Shown: piece by piece, positions 24,489 to 35,796 of the stretch | Layout: every line of letters begins with the position of its first letter | How positions within the stretch are numbered: the stretch's first letter is position 1 | NCBI RefSeq assembly: GCF_900116145.1 | Contig: NZ_FPAB01000002.1 | Coordinates: 661,193-725,192, forward strand | Source: Streptomyces harbinensis | Lineage (GTDB): Bacteria > Actinomycetota > Actinomycetes > Streptomycetales > Streptomycetaceae | Direction of reading: 5' to 3' | Length of the DNA stretch: 64,000 nt | Translations under genes and position numbers: made by a program | Notes under the pieces: generated by a model | Databases searched by the model: none | What the model saw: the letters and a program-made list of their open reading frames with translations, nothing else | Told to the model about the DNA's origin: nothing

Positions 24489-25349
24489 ATGCCCGCCACC
24501 ACCACCCCCGCCACCACCTGGTTCGTGACCGGCGCCTCGCGCGGGATCGGTCTTGAACTGGTCCGGCACCTGCTCACCCGGGGCGACAACGTGGCCGCCA
24601 CCAGCCGCTCCGCCGAGCGCCTGAAGGCCGCGCTGGGCGGTACGGCCGACACCGGCCGGCTCCTCGCGCTGACCGTCGACCTGACGGACGAGGCACAGGT
24701 CAAGGCCGCCGTGCAGCGGACCGGCGACACCTTCGGCCGGCTGGACGTCGTCGTCAACAACGCGGGCTACGGCTACCTCGCGGCCGTTGAGGAGACCACC
24801 GCCCAGGACGTGCGGAACATGGTCGACCTCCAGATCGCCGGGGTGTGGAACGTGCTGCGCGCCGCGCTGCCGGTGCTGCGGGAGCAGCGCGCGGGCCGCG
24901 TCATCAACATCTCCTCGATCCTGGGTCTGACCGCGCTCCCCGGCTGGGCCCTGTACTGCGCGGGCAAGTTCGCGCTCGAAGGGCTGAGCGAGGCGCTCGC
25001 CGCCGAGGTCGCGGACTTCGGCATGGAGGTGACCGTCGTGGAACCGGGCTACTTCCGCACCTCCTTCCTCGCCCCGGACTCGCTGGCGCTGCCGGCCGAG
25101 ACCTCGGAGCACTACCCGGCGGTGCGGGCGATGGTCGCGGACCACCTGGCCCTCCAGGGGAGCCAGCTCGGCGACCCGGCCGAGGCGGCTGCCGCCATCG
25201 TCGAGCGGGCCGGCCTCCAAGGCGGCCCGCTGCGCCAGGTGCTGGGTTCCGACGCGCAGGCTTTCGCCACCGCGAAGGTCGAGGCGCTGCGCGCCAACCT
25301 CGACGCCACCGCCGCCTCGGCCGCCCGCACCGACTTCCCCGCGGCCTGA
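24489..25349 (+). CDS. SDR-family oxidoreductase
   Basis: A 286-residue classical SDR: WFVTGASRGIGLELV cofactor motif, VVNNAGYGY, serine in NISSILG, and the YCAGKFAL catalytic Tyr-Lys. The C-terminal extension (AEAAAAIVERA...LGSDA) matches the oxidoreductase group usually paired with XRE/MmyB regulators. GAAGAGGAGGG precedes the ATG. The 197-bp divergent region with the XRE gene should contain its operator, though I see no clear palindrome. Confidence 0.9.
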   Translation: MPATTTPATTWFVTGASRGIGLELVRHLLTRGDNVAATSRSAERLKAALGGTADTGRLLALTVDLTDEAQVKAAVQRTGDTFGRLDVVVNNAGYGYLAAVEETTAQDVRNMVDLQIAGVWNVLRAALPVLREQRAGRVINISSILGLTALPGWALYCAGKFALEGLSEALAAEVADFGMEVTVVEPGYFRTSFLAPDSLALPAETSEHYPAVRAMVADHLALQGSQLGDPAEAAAAIVERAGLQGGPLRQVLGSDAQAFATAKVEALRANLDATAASAARTDFPAA

Positions 25350-25405
25350 GGCGTCGGCGATCGCGCACCCGGCGCCGTCCCGGCCGGGCCGGGTCCCGCG
25401 GCGGC

Positions 25406-25419
25406 CCGGCGCGCGCCGG
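25406..25419. terminator. GC-only palindrome between convergent genes
   Basis: CCGGCGCGCGCCGG is a perfect palindrome in a 132-bp, extremely GC-rich gap between the convergent SDR and GNAT genes. Several other overlapping GGCC/CCGG repeats surround it. It may work as a terminator, but could also be simple GC composition. Confidence 0.3.
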
Positions 25420-25481
25420 CCCGGCCGGTCCGCGCCCCTCGCCCGTCCGGCCGCCCGGCACCCGCTCCCGTACGGCGCGAC

Positions 25482-26180
25482 TCAGCCGGCTTCGCCGCGG
25501 AAGCGGATGCTCGCCATCGGGATATGGGTGCGCCAGCCCAGGTGTTCGTAGAGCGCGCGGCCCTCCACGGTGGCGACCAGGACGCCGGTGCGGGCGCCGT
25601 GGTCCAGCGCCGCGTTGTGCAGGGTGCGCATCACCACCGAGCCGAGCCCCCGGCGGCGGTGGCCGGGGAAGGTCTCGATCTGGTCGGCGACGGCCGTCGG
25701 GCCGGTGGGGGCGATCTGGCCCCGGGCGGCGAGCGCGCCCCGCGGGGTCAGGACGGCGGCGCGGATCACCCCGCCGCGGGTCCACGCCCGGAGCCGGTAG
25801 TCGTCCGGCACCGGGGCGGGGGAGTGCCGCGGCGCGGTGGTCATGAGGAACCCGGGCAGGTCGAAGGACCACCCCTCGACCAGCCAGGGCGCGACGACCT
25901 CCTGGGCGGCGTACGGGGCGTCGTGCGCGGTCGTCACGCCCGGTAGGAACACCTTGAGCCACCGGCCGGGCACCGCGAAGTCCCGGGCGAGCGCGCGGAC
26001 GGCCGTCTCGTCCCCGTCGGCCACCACATGCCGCCCCGCCTCGGCGTGGGTGCCGACGTCGATGCTCCAGCCCCAGGGCCGGGGCACCGGGTCGGCGGCG
26101 CCACGGGAGACCACCCAGCCGTCGACCCAGGAACGCACCGTGCCGGCCGGCACGGTTTCGGTAATAGCTGCTGATGTCAT
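25482..26180 (-). CDS. GNAT-family acetyltransferase
   Basis: The 232-residue protein has its GNAT domain in the C-terminal half: AVADQIETFPGHRRRGLGSVVMRTLH, in which HRRRGLG is the acetyl-CoA-binding loop, then VLVATVEGRALYEHLGW. The N-terminal half (WVVSRGAADPVPRPWGWSIDVG) is typical of a longer actinobacterial GNAT subgroup. No ribosome binding site precedes the ATG; instead the start codon is embedded in interlocking inverted repeats (see 26161-26197). Confidence 0.8.
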   Translation of the reverse strand: MTSAAITETVPAGTVRSWVDGWVVSRGAADPVPRPWGWSIDVGTHAEAGRHVVADGDETAVRALARDFAVPGRWLKVFLPGVTTAHDAPYAAQEVVAPWLVEGWSFDLPGFLMTTAPRHSPAPVPDDYRLRAWTRGGVIRAAVLTPRGALAARGQIAPTGPTAVADQIETFPGHRRRGLGSVVMRTLHNAALDHGARTGVLVATVEGRALYEHLGWRTHIPMASIRFRGEAG

Positions 26181-26197
26181 GTGGCTATTACATCAGC
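26161..26197. promoter_or_regulatory. Two interlocking inverted repeats over the GNAT start codon
   Basis: GTAATAGC (26161-26168) is inverted as GCTATTAC (26184-26191), and GCTGATGT (26170-26177) is inverted as ACATCAGC (26190-26197). All arms are perfect 8-mers, and the order is A-B-A'-B', so the two pairings cross. The start codon of the minus-strand GNAT gene lies in the middle. This could be a double operator in DNA, or, in RNA, mutually exclusive hairpins or a pseudoknot covering the start. Confidence 0.5.
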
Positions 26198-26386
26198 GGG
26201 TGGCGGCGGGCGGTGACGCGGGTCGGAGGCGTCCGGCGACGGGGTGCGGCGGCACCGGCCGGCGGGCGGTTTGCGACAATCGGTCCCCGTGCCGGGACCC
26301 GGACGGCCCCGCACGGCAGCCGGCGGGCGCGGTCGTGGCGACCGCCCACCCGACGGGAGGAGGCCCCCGCACCGGCCGGGAAGGCC

Positions 26387-27808
26387 GTGGACATCGGGAG
26401 CGGGAACGTGCGGGGCGGGTGCATAGGCGGCGGCGGAGACGATCGCGGCCGGGACGGCCCGCCGGATGGCGGCGACCGCGGGCCGGGCGGGCGGCCCGGC
26501 CGCGAGGACGCCCGGCCGGCGGCGCCCCTGGAGCAGCCCAACCTCGTCGCACCCGTGGACGTCCCCGCGCTGTCCCCCCGGCTGTGGGTGCTGGTGGCGG
26601 CCACCGGTGTACTGGCCGGGCTCGCCGGCAGCGCCCTGATGCTGCTGCTGGAAGCGACCTCCGCGCTGGCGTACGGCCACCGGTCGGGCGATCTCCTGAC
26701 GGCCGTCGAGGAGGCCGGACCCGGCCGCCGGGTCCTGGTCCTGGCCGCCGCCGGGGTGCTGGCCGGCGCCGGCTGGTGGCTGCTCGCCCGGTGGACCGGG
26801 CCCGGCGGGTCTGAGGTGAGCACCGCGCTGTGGCGGGACCGGGGGCGGCTGCCGATGCGGCGCAGCCTGGGCACCGCCTTCCTCTCCACGGTGATCGTCG
26901 GCATGGGCGCCTCACTGGGACGGGAGGCCGCGCCCCGGCTGGCCGGCGCGGCGCTCGCCTCCCGGCTGTCCGACCGGGCCGGCATCGACACCGCGCACCG
27001 CAGACTCCTCGCCGCCTGCGGCGCCGGCGCCGGCATGGCCTGCGTGTACAACGTGCCGCTCGGCGGGGCGCTGCTGACCCTGGAGGTGATGCTCGGCGTC
27101 CTGTCGCTGCGGCTCGCCCTGCCCGCCCTGGCCGCCTGCTGCATCGCCACCGGCGTGTCCTGGATCGTCCTGCCGACCGGCCCCACCTATCAGCTGCCCG
27201 AGGTGCCGCTGTCCGGTTCGCTGACCGTGTTCGCCCTGGTCATCGGCCCGCTCGCCGGGCTGGCCGCGGTCGGCTGGGTCCGGATGATCCGCGTCGCGCA
27301 CCGGCACCGTCCCACCGGCCGCGGCCTGCTGATCGCGCCCGCGCTGGTGTTCACCGGGGTCGGGCTGCTGGCGATCCCCTTCCCGGAACTGCTCGGCAAC
27401 GGCAAGGACATCGTCGACCTCGCCCTGGGCGCGCAGCTCGCCGTACCCGCCGTCCTCGTGCTGCTGCTCCTCAAGCCGCTCGTCACGGCCGGCAGCCTGG
27501 GCAGCGGAGCGAGCGGCGGGCTGTTCACCCCGACCATCGTCATCGGCGCCCTGCTGGGGGCGCTGGCCGGGCGGGGCTGGGCCCAGCTGTGGGACGCGCC
27601 GGCCGCCGGCTTCGCGGTCCTCGGCGCCGCCGCCGTCCTCGCCGCCGCCATGCAGGCGCCCCTCGCCGCCGTGGTCCTCATGCTGGAGCTGACCCGCACG
27701 ACCGACGCCCTGACGGTGCCGCTGATCCTCGCCGTCACCGGGGCCATCCTGGTCTCCCGCGCCCTGGACACCCCCTCCCTCTACTCGGTGCGGCTGCCCG
27801 CCCAGTGA
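26387..27808 (+). CDS. ClC-family chloride channel/antiporter
   Basis: A ~473-residue membrane protein with the ClC signatures GMGASLGREAAP (about residue 172, with the gating glutamate retained) and GSGASGGLFTPT (about residue 372, the chloride-binding GGxFxP motif). The retained glutamate suggests H+/Cl- exchange or gated chloride conduction. A variable glycine-rich N-terminal tail of ~50 residues precedes the first helix. The start is uncertain: GTG 26387 (AAGG upstream) or GTG 26408 (GGGAG upstream) are both possible. No CBS domains. Confidence 0.85.
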   Translation: MDIGSGNVRGGCIGGGGDDRGRDGPPDGGDRGPGGRPGREDARPAAPLEQPNLVAPVDVPALSPRLWVLVAATGVLAGLAGSALMLLLEATSALAYGHRSGDLLTAVEEAGPGRRVLVLAAAGVLAGAGWWLLARWTGPGGSEVSTALWRDRGRLPMRRSLGTAFLSTVIVGMGASLGREAAPRLAGAALASRLSDRAGIDTAHRRLLAACGAGAGMACVYNVPLGGALLTLEVMLGVLSLRLALPALAACCIATGVSWIVLPTGPTYQLPEVPLSGSLTVFALVIGPLAGLAAVGWVRMIRVAHRHRPTGRGLLIAPALVFTGVGLLAIPFPELLGNGKDIVDLALGAQLAVPAVLVLLLLKPLVTAGSLGSGASGGLFTPTIVIGALLGALAGRGWAQLWDAPAAGFAVLGAAAVLAAAMQAPLAAVVLMLELTRTTDALTVPLILAVTGAILVSRALDTPSLYSVRLPAQ

Positions 27809-27809
27809 G

Positions 27810-27825
27810 CCCTCCCGGCGGAGGG
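27810..27825 (+). terminator. Short hairpin after the ClC gene
   Basis: CCCTCC-CGGC-GGAGGG overlaps the end of the ClC gene region and is followed by a relatively AT-rich TGTAT. It could terminate the ClC transcript or be part of the leader of the ABC-F gene downstream. Confidence 0.4.
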
Positions 27826-27870
27826 TGTATCGTCGATCACACGGAGAACCGTATCCAGGGAGATACCGAC

Positions 27871-27900
27871 GTGGTGGGTGAAGACGACATCTCGGGGTGA
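27871..27900 (+). CDS. Possible nine-residue leader peptide of the ABC-F gene
   Basis: GTG GTG GGT GAA ... TGA encodes VVGEDDISG (Met-initiated) and is preceded by AGGGAG at eight bases. It lies in a ~215-base leader ahead of the ABC-F gene at 28025, with GC-rich inverted repeats (CCCGGG, GCCCGGCGGG-like) between the peptide and the gene. Many antibiotic-resistance ABC-F genes are controlled by ribosome-mediated attenuation at such leader peptides. The case here is only positional. Confidence 0.3.
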   Translation: MVGEDDISG

Positions 27901-28024
27901 TACCCGGGCTGCCAGGCCGCCGGCCGGTGCGTGTGCGCGCCGGGGTGGCCGCTTTGTCGTCCCCCGAACCGTCTTCCCGGGCATCGCCCCGCCGGGCGCC
28001 CGCGTTCTCCTCTGAGGTCTTTCC

Positions 28025-29659
<1,635 letters not shown>

Positions 29660-29736
29660 CCCGCCCGGCGCCCGCCCCGCGCGGGCGCCGCCGCCCCCGC
29701 GCCCCCGTCCCGCCCCGTACCCCCAGGTGGATCGCC

Positions 29737-31389
<1,653 letters not shown>

Positions 31390-31552
31390 CGCCCGGGCGC
31401 GCCGGCTGCGGTGTGCCACCGGCGGGAAGTGCGGAGTCCCGTACGGCTCGGACGGCTGTCCCCGTAGCCGTCCGGGCTCGCGTTCTCCAGCATGGTGACG
31501 GACCGTGGAAGGTGTCCGCGGTGACCGGCCCCGGCGACTCGGAGACACGCAC

Positions 31553-32227
31553 ATGGACCTCTTGCCCCTGGCCCGGCCCACCGAACCCGCCGGCGGCATC
31601 GCGGGCTGGGCGGCCGGTCTGGTGGAGGCGCTGGGCGGGCCTGGGGCCGGGCTCGTCATCGCGCTGGAGAACCTCTTCCCGCCGCTGCCCAGCGAACTCA
31701 TCCTGCCGCTGACCGGTTTCGCCGCGGGCCAGGGCGTCATCAGCCTGTTCTCCGCCCTGTTCTGGACCACGCTGGGCTCGGTGGCGGGCGCCGTCGTCCT
31801 GTACCGGATCGGCGTCCTGGTCGGCCGGGACCGGATGTACGCCCTGTGGGCCAGGCTGCCGCTGGTGCGCACCTCCGACCTGGAGCGGACCGAACGCTGG
31901 TTCGCCCGGCACGGCACGAAGGCCGTGTTCTTCGGTCGCATGGTGCCGGTCTTCCGCAGCCTGATCTCCGTGCCGGCCGGACTGGAGCGGATGCCGATGC
32001 CGGTCTTCCTGCTCCTGACCACGCTGGGCTCTCTCATCTGGAACAGCGTGCTGGTGCTGGCCGGTTACGCGCTCGGCGACCGGTGGCACCTGGTGGAGAG
32101 CTACGTCGGGCTCCTCTCCAAGGCGGTCCTGGTGCTGCTGGTCGTGGCACTCGCGCTCTGCGTCCGGTCCCGGCTGCGCGCTCGCGCCGCCGCGCCGTCC
32201 GCCGGGGACGAAGGTGCGAACCGGTGA
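31553..32227 (+). CDS. DedA-family membrane protein
   Basis: A 224-residue membrane protein with both DedA signatures: NLFPPLPSELILPLTGF (about residue 40) and GRMVPVFRSLISVPAG (about residue 125). DedA proteins are membrane transporters implicated in lipid carrier recycling and membrane homeostasis. The ATG at 31553 follows GGAGAC. The 163-bp gap upstream contains no other gene. The stop is close to the convergent metalloprotease end. Confidence 0.85.
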   Translation: MDLLPLARPTEPAGGIAGWAAGLVEALGGPGAGLVIALENLFPPLPSELILPLTGFAAGQGVISLFSALFWTTLGSVAGAVVLYRIGVLVGRDRMYALWARLPLVRTSDLERTERWFARHGTKAVFFGRMVPVFRSLISVPAGLERMPMPVFLLLTTLGSLIWNSVLVLAGYALGDRWHLVESYVGLLSKAVLVLLVVALALCVRSRLRARAAAPSAGDEGANR

Positions 32228-32258
32228 CCCCGGACGCCGCTCCGCCCCCGGCCGGTGC

Positions 32259-34493
32259 TCACAGCGGGGCGCCCGGCGGGATCCAGGGCGCGGGGACGGG
32301 TACGGCCTCCGGTCCCTCCGGCGCGCCGCCCGTGTGCGGGCGCAGAGCGGCGCGCACCGTGTCGTGGGTGTCCTCGTCCGTGAGCAGCGTGTGCAGGGCG
32401 CGCCGCAGAACGCCGGTCGCGGTCTCCCGGACGGCCCGGGCGACGCCGTCGCCGCCGCTGTCCGCCGCGAGCGCCGCCAGCAACACCTCGGCCACGTCGC
32501 CGGGGCCGGGGACCCGCGGGTCCTGCGCGTGCTGCCAGGCCAGCCGGTTCAGCAGGGAGGGCCTGAGCAGTTCGCCGGTGACCAGCGCGGTGGCCGCGGC
32601 CACCGCCGTGAGCGGGTCGAAGACCCGGCCGGCCCGGCCGCGCAGCGCGTCGGGGTGCCGCTCGTAGCGGATGGCCGGGGGCGTCAGCAGCCGCAGCACG
32701 GCCGGGGGCGGGACCAGCAGCGAGGGGTGCAGCAGTCCGGCCACCCGGCGCAGGGCGCGCCACTGGTCGGCGGCGGCGACCGGCGTGGTGCCGGGCAGGG
32801 TGTAGTCGTACCGGACGCCTCCCACCAGCCGGGCCACGGCGGTGAGCTGGTGACGGTGGTACAGGTGCAGCAGCAGTGCCCGGTCCTCCAGGGCGCCGTT
32901 GTGGTGGTCCGGCGGCAGGACGCCGCGGGAGAAGCCGGCGAGCGCGACGCGGCGCACCTCCAGCACCTCCTCCAGCGCGGCGAACGGGTCGGCGACCGGC
33001 ACCGTCCAGGGCACCGCGTCGGCGTGGGCCGCACCGGGGCCGTTCGCGTCCTCGTCCGACAGATGGAGCAGACCGTCGGCCGCCGCCCGGGCGCGCAGCC
33101 GGGCCAGGGAGGCGGCGCTGTGGTCCCCGTAGGCGTGCGCCACCAGGAAGTGGTCCCACGGGCCGAGGCCCTCGCTGTAGGCGTGGGTGGTGTCCAGCCG
33201 GCCGTCGGCGGTGACGGTGAGCCGCGGGTGCGGATAGTCCATGACGGACGGGCGCGGGTGGTGGTGGCTGGCGAAGTTGTGCATGAAGCCGAGGGCGTGG
33301 CCGATCTCGTGGGCGGCCAGCTGCCGGATGCGGCGCCGGACGAGATCGTCGACGGCGGCCAGCCGCTGCGCCTCGTCGGGCCGGCCGTAGGGCGCCAGCA
33401 GCGCCTCGGCGAGCGCGGTGACCTGGGCGACGCGCTGGGAGCCGAGCCGGACCCGGCCGTGCAGGATCTCCCCGGAGCGCGGATCGGTGAGGCTCTGGCC
33501 GTGCGACCAGCCGCGGCCGTCGCGGTGCACCCACCAGACGGTGTGGTGCGCGGGGTCGCTCAGATCGAGGCCGGGCGGCGCGGTCTCCACCCGGAAGGCG
33601 CCGGGCACTCCGGCCGTCGCGAAGGCGTCCCGCCACCAGTTGCCGCCTTCGAGGACGGCGGTACGCACCGGGTCGGGGATGGCCGGGTCGACCAGGAAGA
33701 CGACGGGGCGCGGGGTGCCGTCGGGTGCGGTCAGCCGGAAGCGCGGCTGGTGGCGCACGACGGTGCCGGGTACGGGGGCGCCGTGGTCGCGGTGGCCGGT
33801 GCCGTAGCCGCCGGACGCCGGGTGGTAGGGGCGGGCGGGCAGCGGCTCGGCGGGCAGCGGCAGCAGTTCCAGCCGCTGGACGAGGCTGAGCGCGTCCGGC
33901 AGCGGGGCCAGGGAGCGTACGGCCTCGCCGGTGGCCCGGCCGCGCAGGGTGAGCAGCGCGGGCAGCCGGATGCCGTGCGGGCCGCCGGAGGGGTGGGTGC
34001 CCGGGGCCGGGGCACAGCTGGCGGCGGGGTCCACGGCGTAGTCGCCCTGGCCGCGCTCGCGCAGCTGGGCGGCGATGCCGTGCAGATCGGTGAGGGCGAG
34101 CGCGGTGATGTCGACGACGGCGGCCGGTCCTTCCTCGCGCAGCACGGGGCCGCTCCACAGCACCGAGCCGGCGAAGTTCTCCTCCCCGGCCCGGGCGGCG
34201 TCGGCGTCACCGCCCGCGCGGTGGTGCTTGTTGCGGACGAGGAGCAGCACGCGTCCGGCGACGCGGTGGAAGACGGCGAGCCGGTCGGGTCCGGCGGTGC
34301 CCCGGTCCAGGGTGAGGGCGCTGGAGCCCAGGCCCTGCGAGAGGGAGGCGGTGAGCAGGAACGGGGTGTCGAACTCGGCGACGGCCAGCAGGATGGTTCC
34401 GTCGTGTCCGTCGGTCAGCAGCTGCCAGCGGGGAGCCGGATCAGGAGCGGAATCGGGGGCGGGGGCGGGAGCGGGGGGTATCGGGGCGGTCAT
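32259..34493 (-). CDS. Zinc metalloprotease, metzincin-like (DUF5117/DUF4953 type)
   Basis: The 744-residue protein has the extended zinc motif HEIGHALGFMH (His395, Glu396, His399, His405), i.e. the metzincin HExxHxxGxxH pattern, followed by a methionine-turn candidate (SVMDYPHPR). The N-terminal half has the beta-rich pattern of DUF5117-like proteins (FLLTASLSQGLGSS). No signal peptide is visible: the N-terminus is MTAPIPPAPAPAPDSAP, so it may be cytosolic or exported by another route. It overlaps the GntR gene by ATGA, so it is the second gene of that operon and divergent from the ABC operon. Confidence 0.8.
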   Translation of the reverse strand: MTAPIPPAPAPAPDSAPDPAPRWQLLTDGHDGTILLAVAEFDTPFLLTASLSQGLGSSALTLDRGTAGPDRLAVFHRVAGRVLLLVRNKHHRAGGDADAARAGEENFAGSVLWSGPVLREEGPAAVVDITALALTDLHGIAAQLRERGQGDYAVDPAASCAPAPGTHPSGGPHGIRLPALLTLRGRATGEAVRSLAPLPDALSLVQRLELLPLPAEPLPARPYHPASGGYGTGHRDHGAPVPGTVVRHQPRFRLTAPDGTPRPVVFLVDPAIPDPVRTAVLEGGNWWRDAFATAGVPGAFRVETAPPGLDLSDPAHHTVWWVHRDGRGWSHGQSLTDPRSGEILHGRVRLGSQRVAQVTALAEALLAPYGRPDEAQRLAAVDDLVRRRIRQLAAHEIGHALGFMHNFASHHHPRPSVMDYPHPRLTVTADGRLDTTHAYSEGLGPWDHFLVAHAYGDHSAASLARLRARAAADGLLHLSDEDANGPGAAHADAVPWTVPVADPFAALEEVLEVRRVALAGFSRGVLPPDHHNGALEDRALLLHLYHRHQLTAVARLVGGVRYDYTLPGTTPVAAADQWRALRRVAGLLHPSLLVPPPAVLRLLTPPAIRYERHPDALRGRAGRVFDPLTAVAAATALVTGELLRPSLLNRLAWQHAQDPRVPGPGDVAEVLLAALAADSGGDGVARAVRETATGVLRRALHTLLTDEDTHDTVRAALRPHTGGAPEGPEAVPVPAPWIPPGAPL

Positions 34494-35266
34494 GCGGCGG
34501 GGCCCGTTCTGTCGGCGGGGATCTCGTAGGCCAGCCGGAAGCGCTCGCCGGGGACCACCAGGTCGGCGGTTTCCAGGGCCAGCGCGTCGGCGTAGTAGGT
34601 GCGTTCGATGGCCGCGACGGCGGCGCCCGGGGTCAGGTCCAGGTCGGCGGCCTCCTCGCGGGTGCACGGCCGGGCGGTGACGGTCTCGGTGGAGTGGGTC
34701 ACCCGGATGCCGATGTAGGTCATCCGGGCCACCACGCTCTCGCCCGCCATCGGGCCGGCCCCGGGCAGGGTGACGGGGGTGCCGCCGGTGATCTCCAGCG
34801 GTTCCCAGCTGACGCAGAGCATCGCGGGCAGGTCGTCGCGGCTGAGCCGGTAGCGGCTTCGCACCACCTGCGCCCCGGGGGCGAGGCCGAGGCGGGCGGC
34901 GATCGCGGGCCCGGCGGATTCGGTGGTGGACAGCGGGGTGCTGCGGACGGTCCTGCCCTCCTCCCCGCTCCCGTCCGCGCCCGGATCGGAGACGGCGAGC
35001 GTGCCGAGGAGCCTCTCCCGGGTCCAGGAGCGGGCCATGGTGCCGGTGGAGGGTTGTTCGCGCAGATAGACGCCCTGTCCCGGGCGCCCGCGGACGACGC
35101 CCTCGGCGGCCAGCAGCCGGACGGCCGCCGCTGCCGTGTTCGATCCGACGCCGTACTGGCGGGACAGCTCCGCGCGGGAGGGCAGCCGCCGGCCGCCGGC
35201 GAACTCGCCGTCCGCGATGCGCCGCCGCAGCTGCTCCGCCACCGTGCGATAGGCCGGCACCGGCAT
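34490..35266 (-). CDS. GntR-family regulator with UTRA ligand domain (HutC type)
   Basis: The 258-residue regulator has a GntR winged helix (LPSRAELSRQYGVGSNTAAAAVRLL) and a C-terminal UTRA domain with RSRYRLSRDDLPAMLCVSWEPLE and ERTYYADALALETADLVVP. UTRA domains bind small metabolites. It is the first gene in an operon with the metalloprotease (ATGA overlap). Candidate operator GTCTC-N7-GAGAC lies 26-42 bp upstream. Its best candidates for control are its own operon and the divergent ABC operon. Confidence 0.9.
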   Translation of the reverse strand: MPVPAYRTVAEQLRRRIADGEFAGGRRLPSRAELSRQYGVGSNTAAAAVRLLAAEGVVRGRPGQGVYLREQPSTGTMARSWTRERLLGTLAVSDPGADGSGEEGRTVRSTPLSTTESAGPAIAARLGLAPGAQVVRSRYRLSRDDLPAMLCVSWEPLEITGGTPVTLPGAGPMAGESVVARMTYIGIRVTHSTETVTARPCTREEAADLDLTPGAAVAAIERTYYADALALETADLVVPGERFRLAYEIPADRTGPAA

Positions 35267-35291
35267 GAGCGCGTCTCACTTCCTGGACATC

Positions 35292-35308
35292 GTCTCATTA
35301 TCCGAGAC
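35292..35308. promoter_or_regulatory. Candidate GntR operator
   Basis: GTCTCATTATCCGAGAC has five-base arms GTCTC/GAGAC. The half GTCTCATTA recurs at 35582-35590 in the leader of the ABC operon on the other side of the intergenic region, which suggests that one regulator binds both. Confidence 0.5.
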
Positions 35309-35375
35309 ACTTCTGAGGTGAATTCCCTGGCTCTCGGAGCGTAGCGGATGCGCACGGCCGCACCACGCCCGGTCG

Positions 35376-35452
35376 CCTGATGCATCAGGTGGTGCCGAAC
35401 GCCCCTTTTCCGGCGCCGCGACCCCACCATTTCCACCACCTGATGCAACAGG
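35376..35452. repeat. 19-bp inverted repeat in the divergent regulatory region
   Basis: The 19-mer at 35376-35394 (CCTGATGCATCAGGTGGTG) returns as its reverse complement at 35434-35452 with one mismatch; the arms are 39 bases apart. The left arm also contains the self-palindrome TGATGCATCA. It sits in the 530-bp non-coding gap between the GntR operon and the ABC operon. It could be a pair of strong operators or a long hairpin terminator-like element. Confidence 0.6.
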
Positions 35453-35602
35453 ACGGCCCCGCCCCGCCCGCCCCACCGCCTCGCCCGAACCGCGGGAGAA
35501 CCATCGTTTGCGCCGGTCACGGCTTTACGCGGTACGACTTGGGCCGCTACTTTGCTCAGGCGGCACGCACCCATCCCGTCGTGTCTCATTACCTCGGTCA
35601 CC

Positions 35603-35725
35603 ATGCGGACGGATGCTCACGGAAAGGAGGGCGACATGGTCGGCGGCCTGCGCCCTCGGACCGGCTCCTGTAGCCGGACGTCCGGTCACCGCTCCAGCGC
35701 GAGGACAGCGGCACCCGCCCGCTGA
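35603..35725 (+). CDS. Short ORF in the leader of the ABC operon
   Basis: An in-frame ORF starting MRTDAHGKEGDMV; an internal ATG at 35636 is preceded by AAAGGAGG, the strongest Shine-Dalgarno match in the region, giving a 29-residue Arg/Ser/Thr-rich peptide with one cysteine. It ends 71 bases before the binding-protein gene. It may be a leader peptide regulating the operon, or the SD may be fortuitous. The rest of the 530-bp gap (35267-35796) contains the GTCTCATTA sites and the 19-bp repeat and no other gene that I can see. Confidence 0.3.
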   Translation: MRTDAHGKEGDMVGGLRPRTGSCSRTSGHRSSARTAAPAR

Positions 35726-35796
35726 CGGCCGGACGTCGCCCCGGGACGCCCGCCCGGCGTCCGCCCCCCGCTCGTCACCACACCCGGAGCTTCGCC

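Noticed and set aside
32259..34493. Matrixin/M10-type secreted protease
   Set aside because: It has the metzincin zinc motif but no signal peptide or propeptide switch, and the N-terminal half resembles DUF5117-like proteins.
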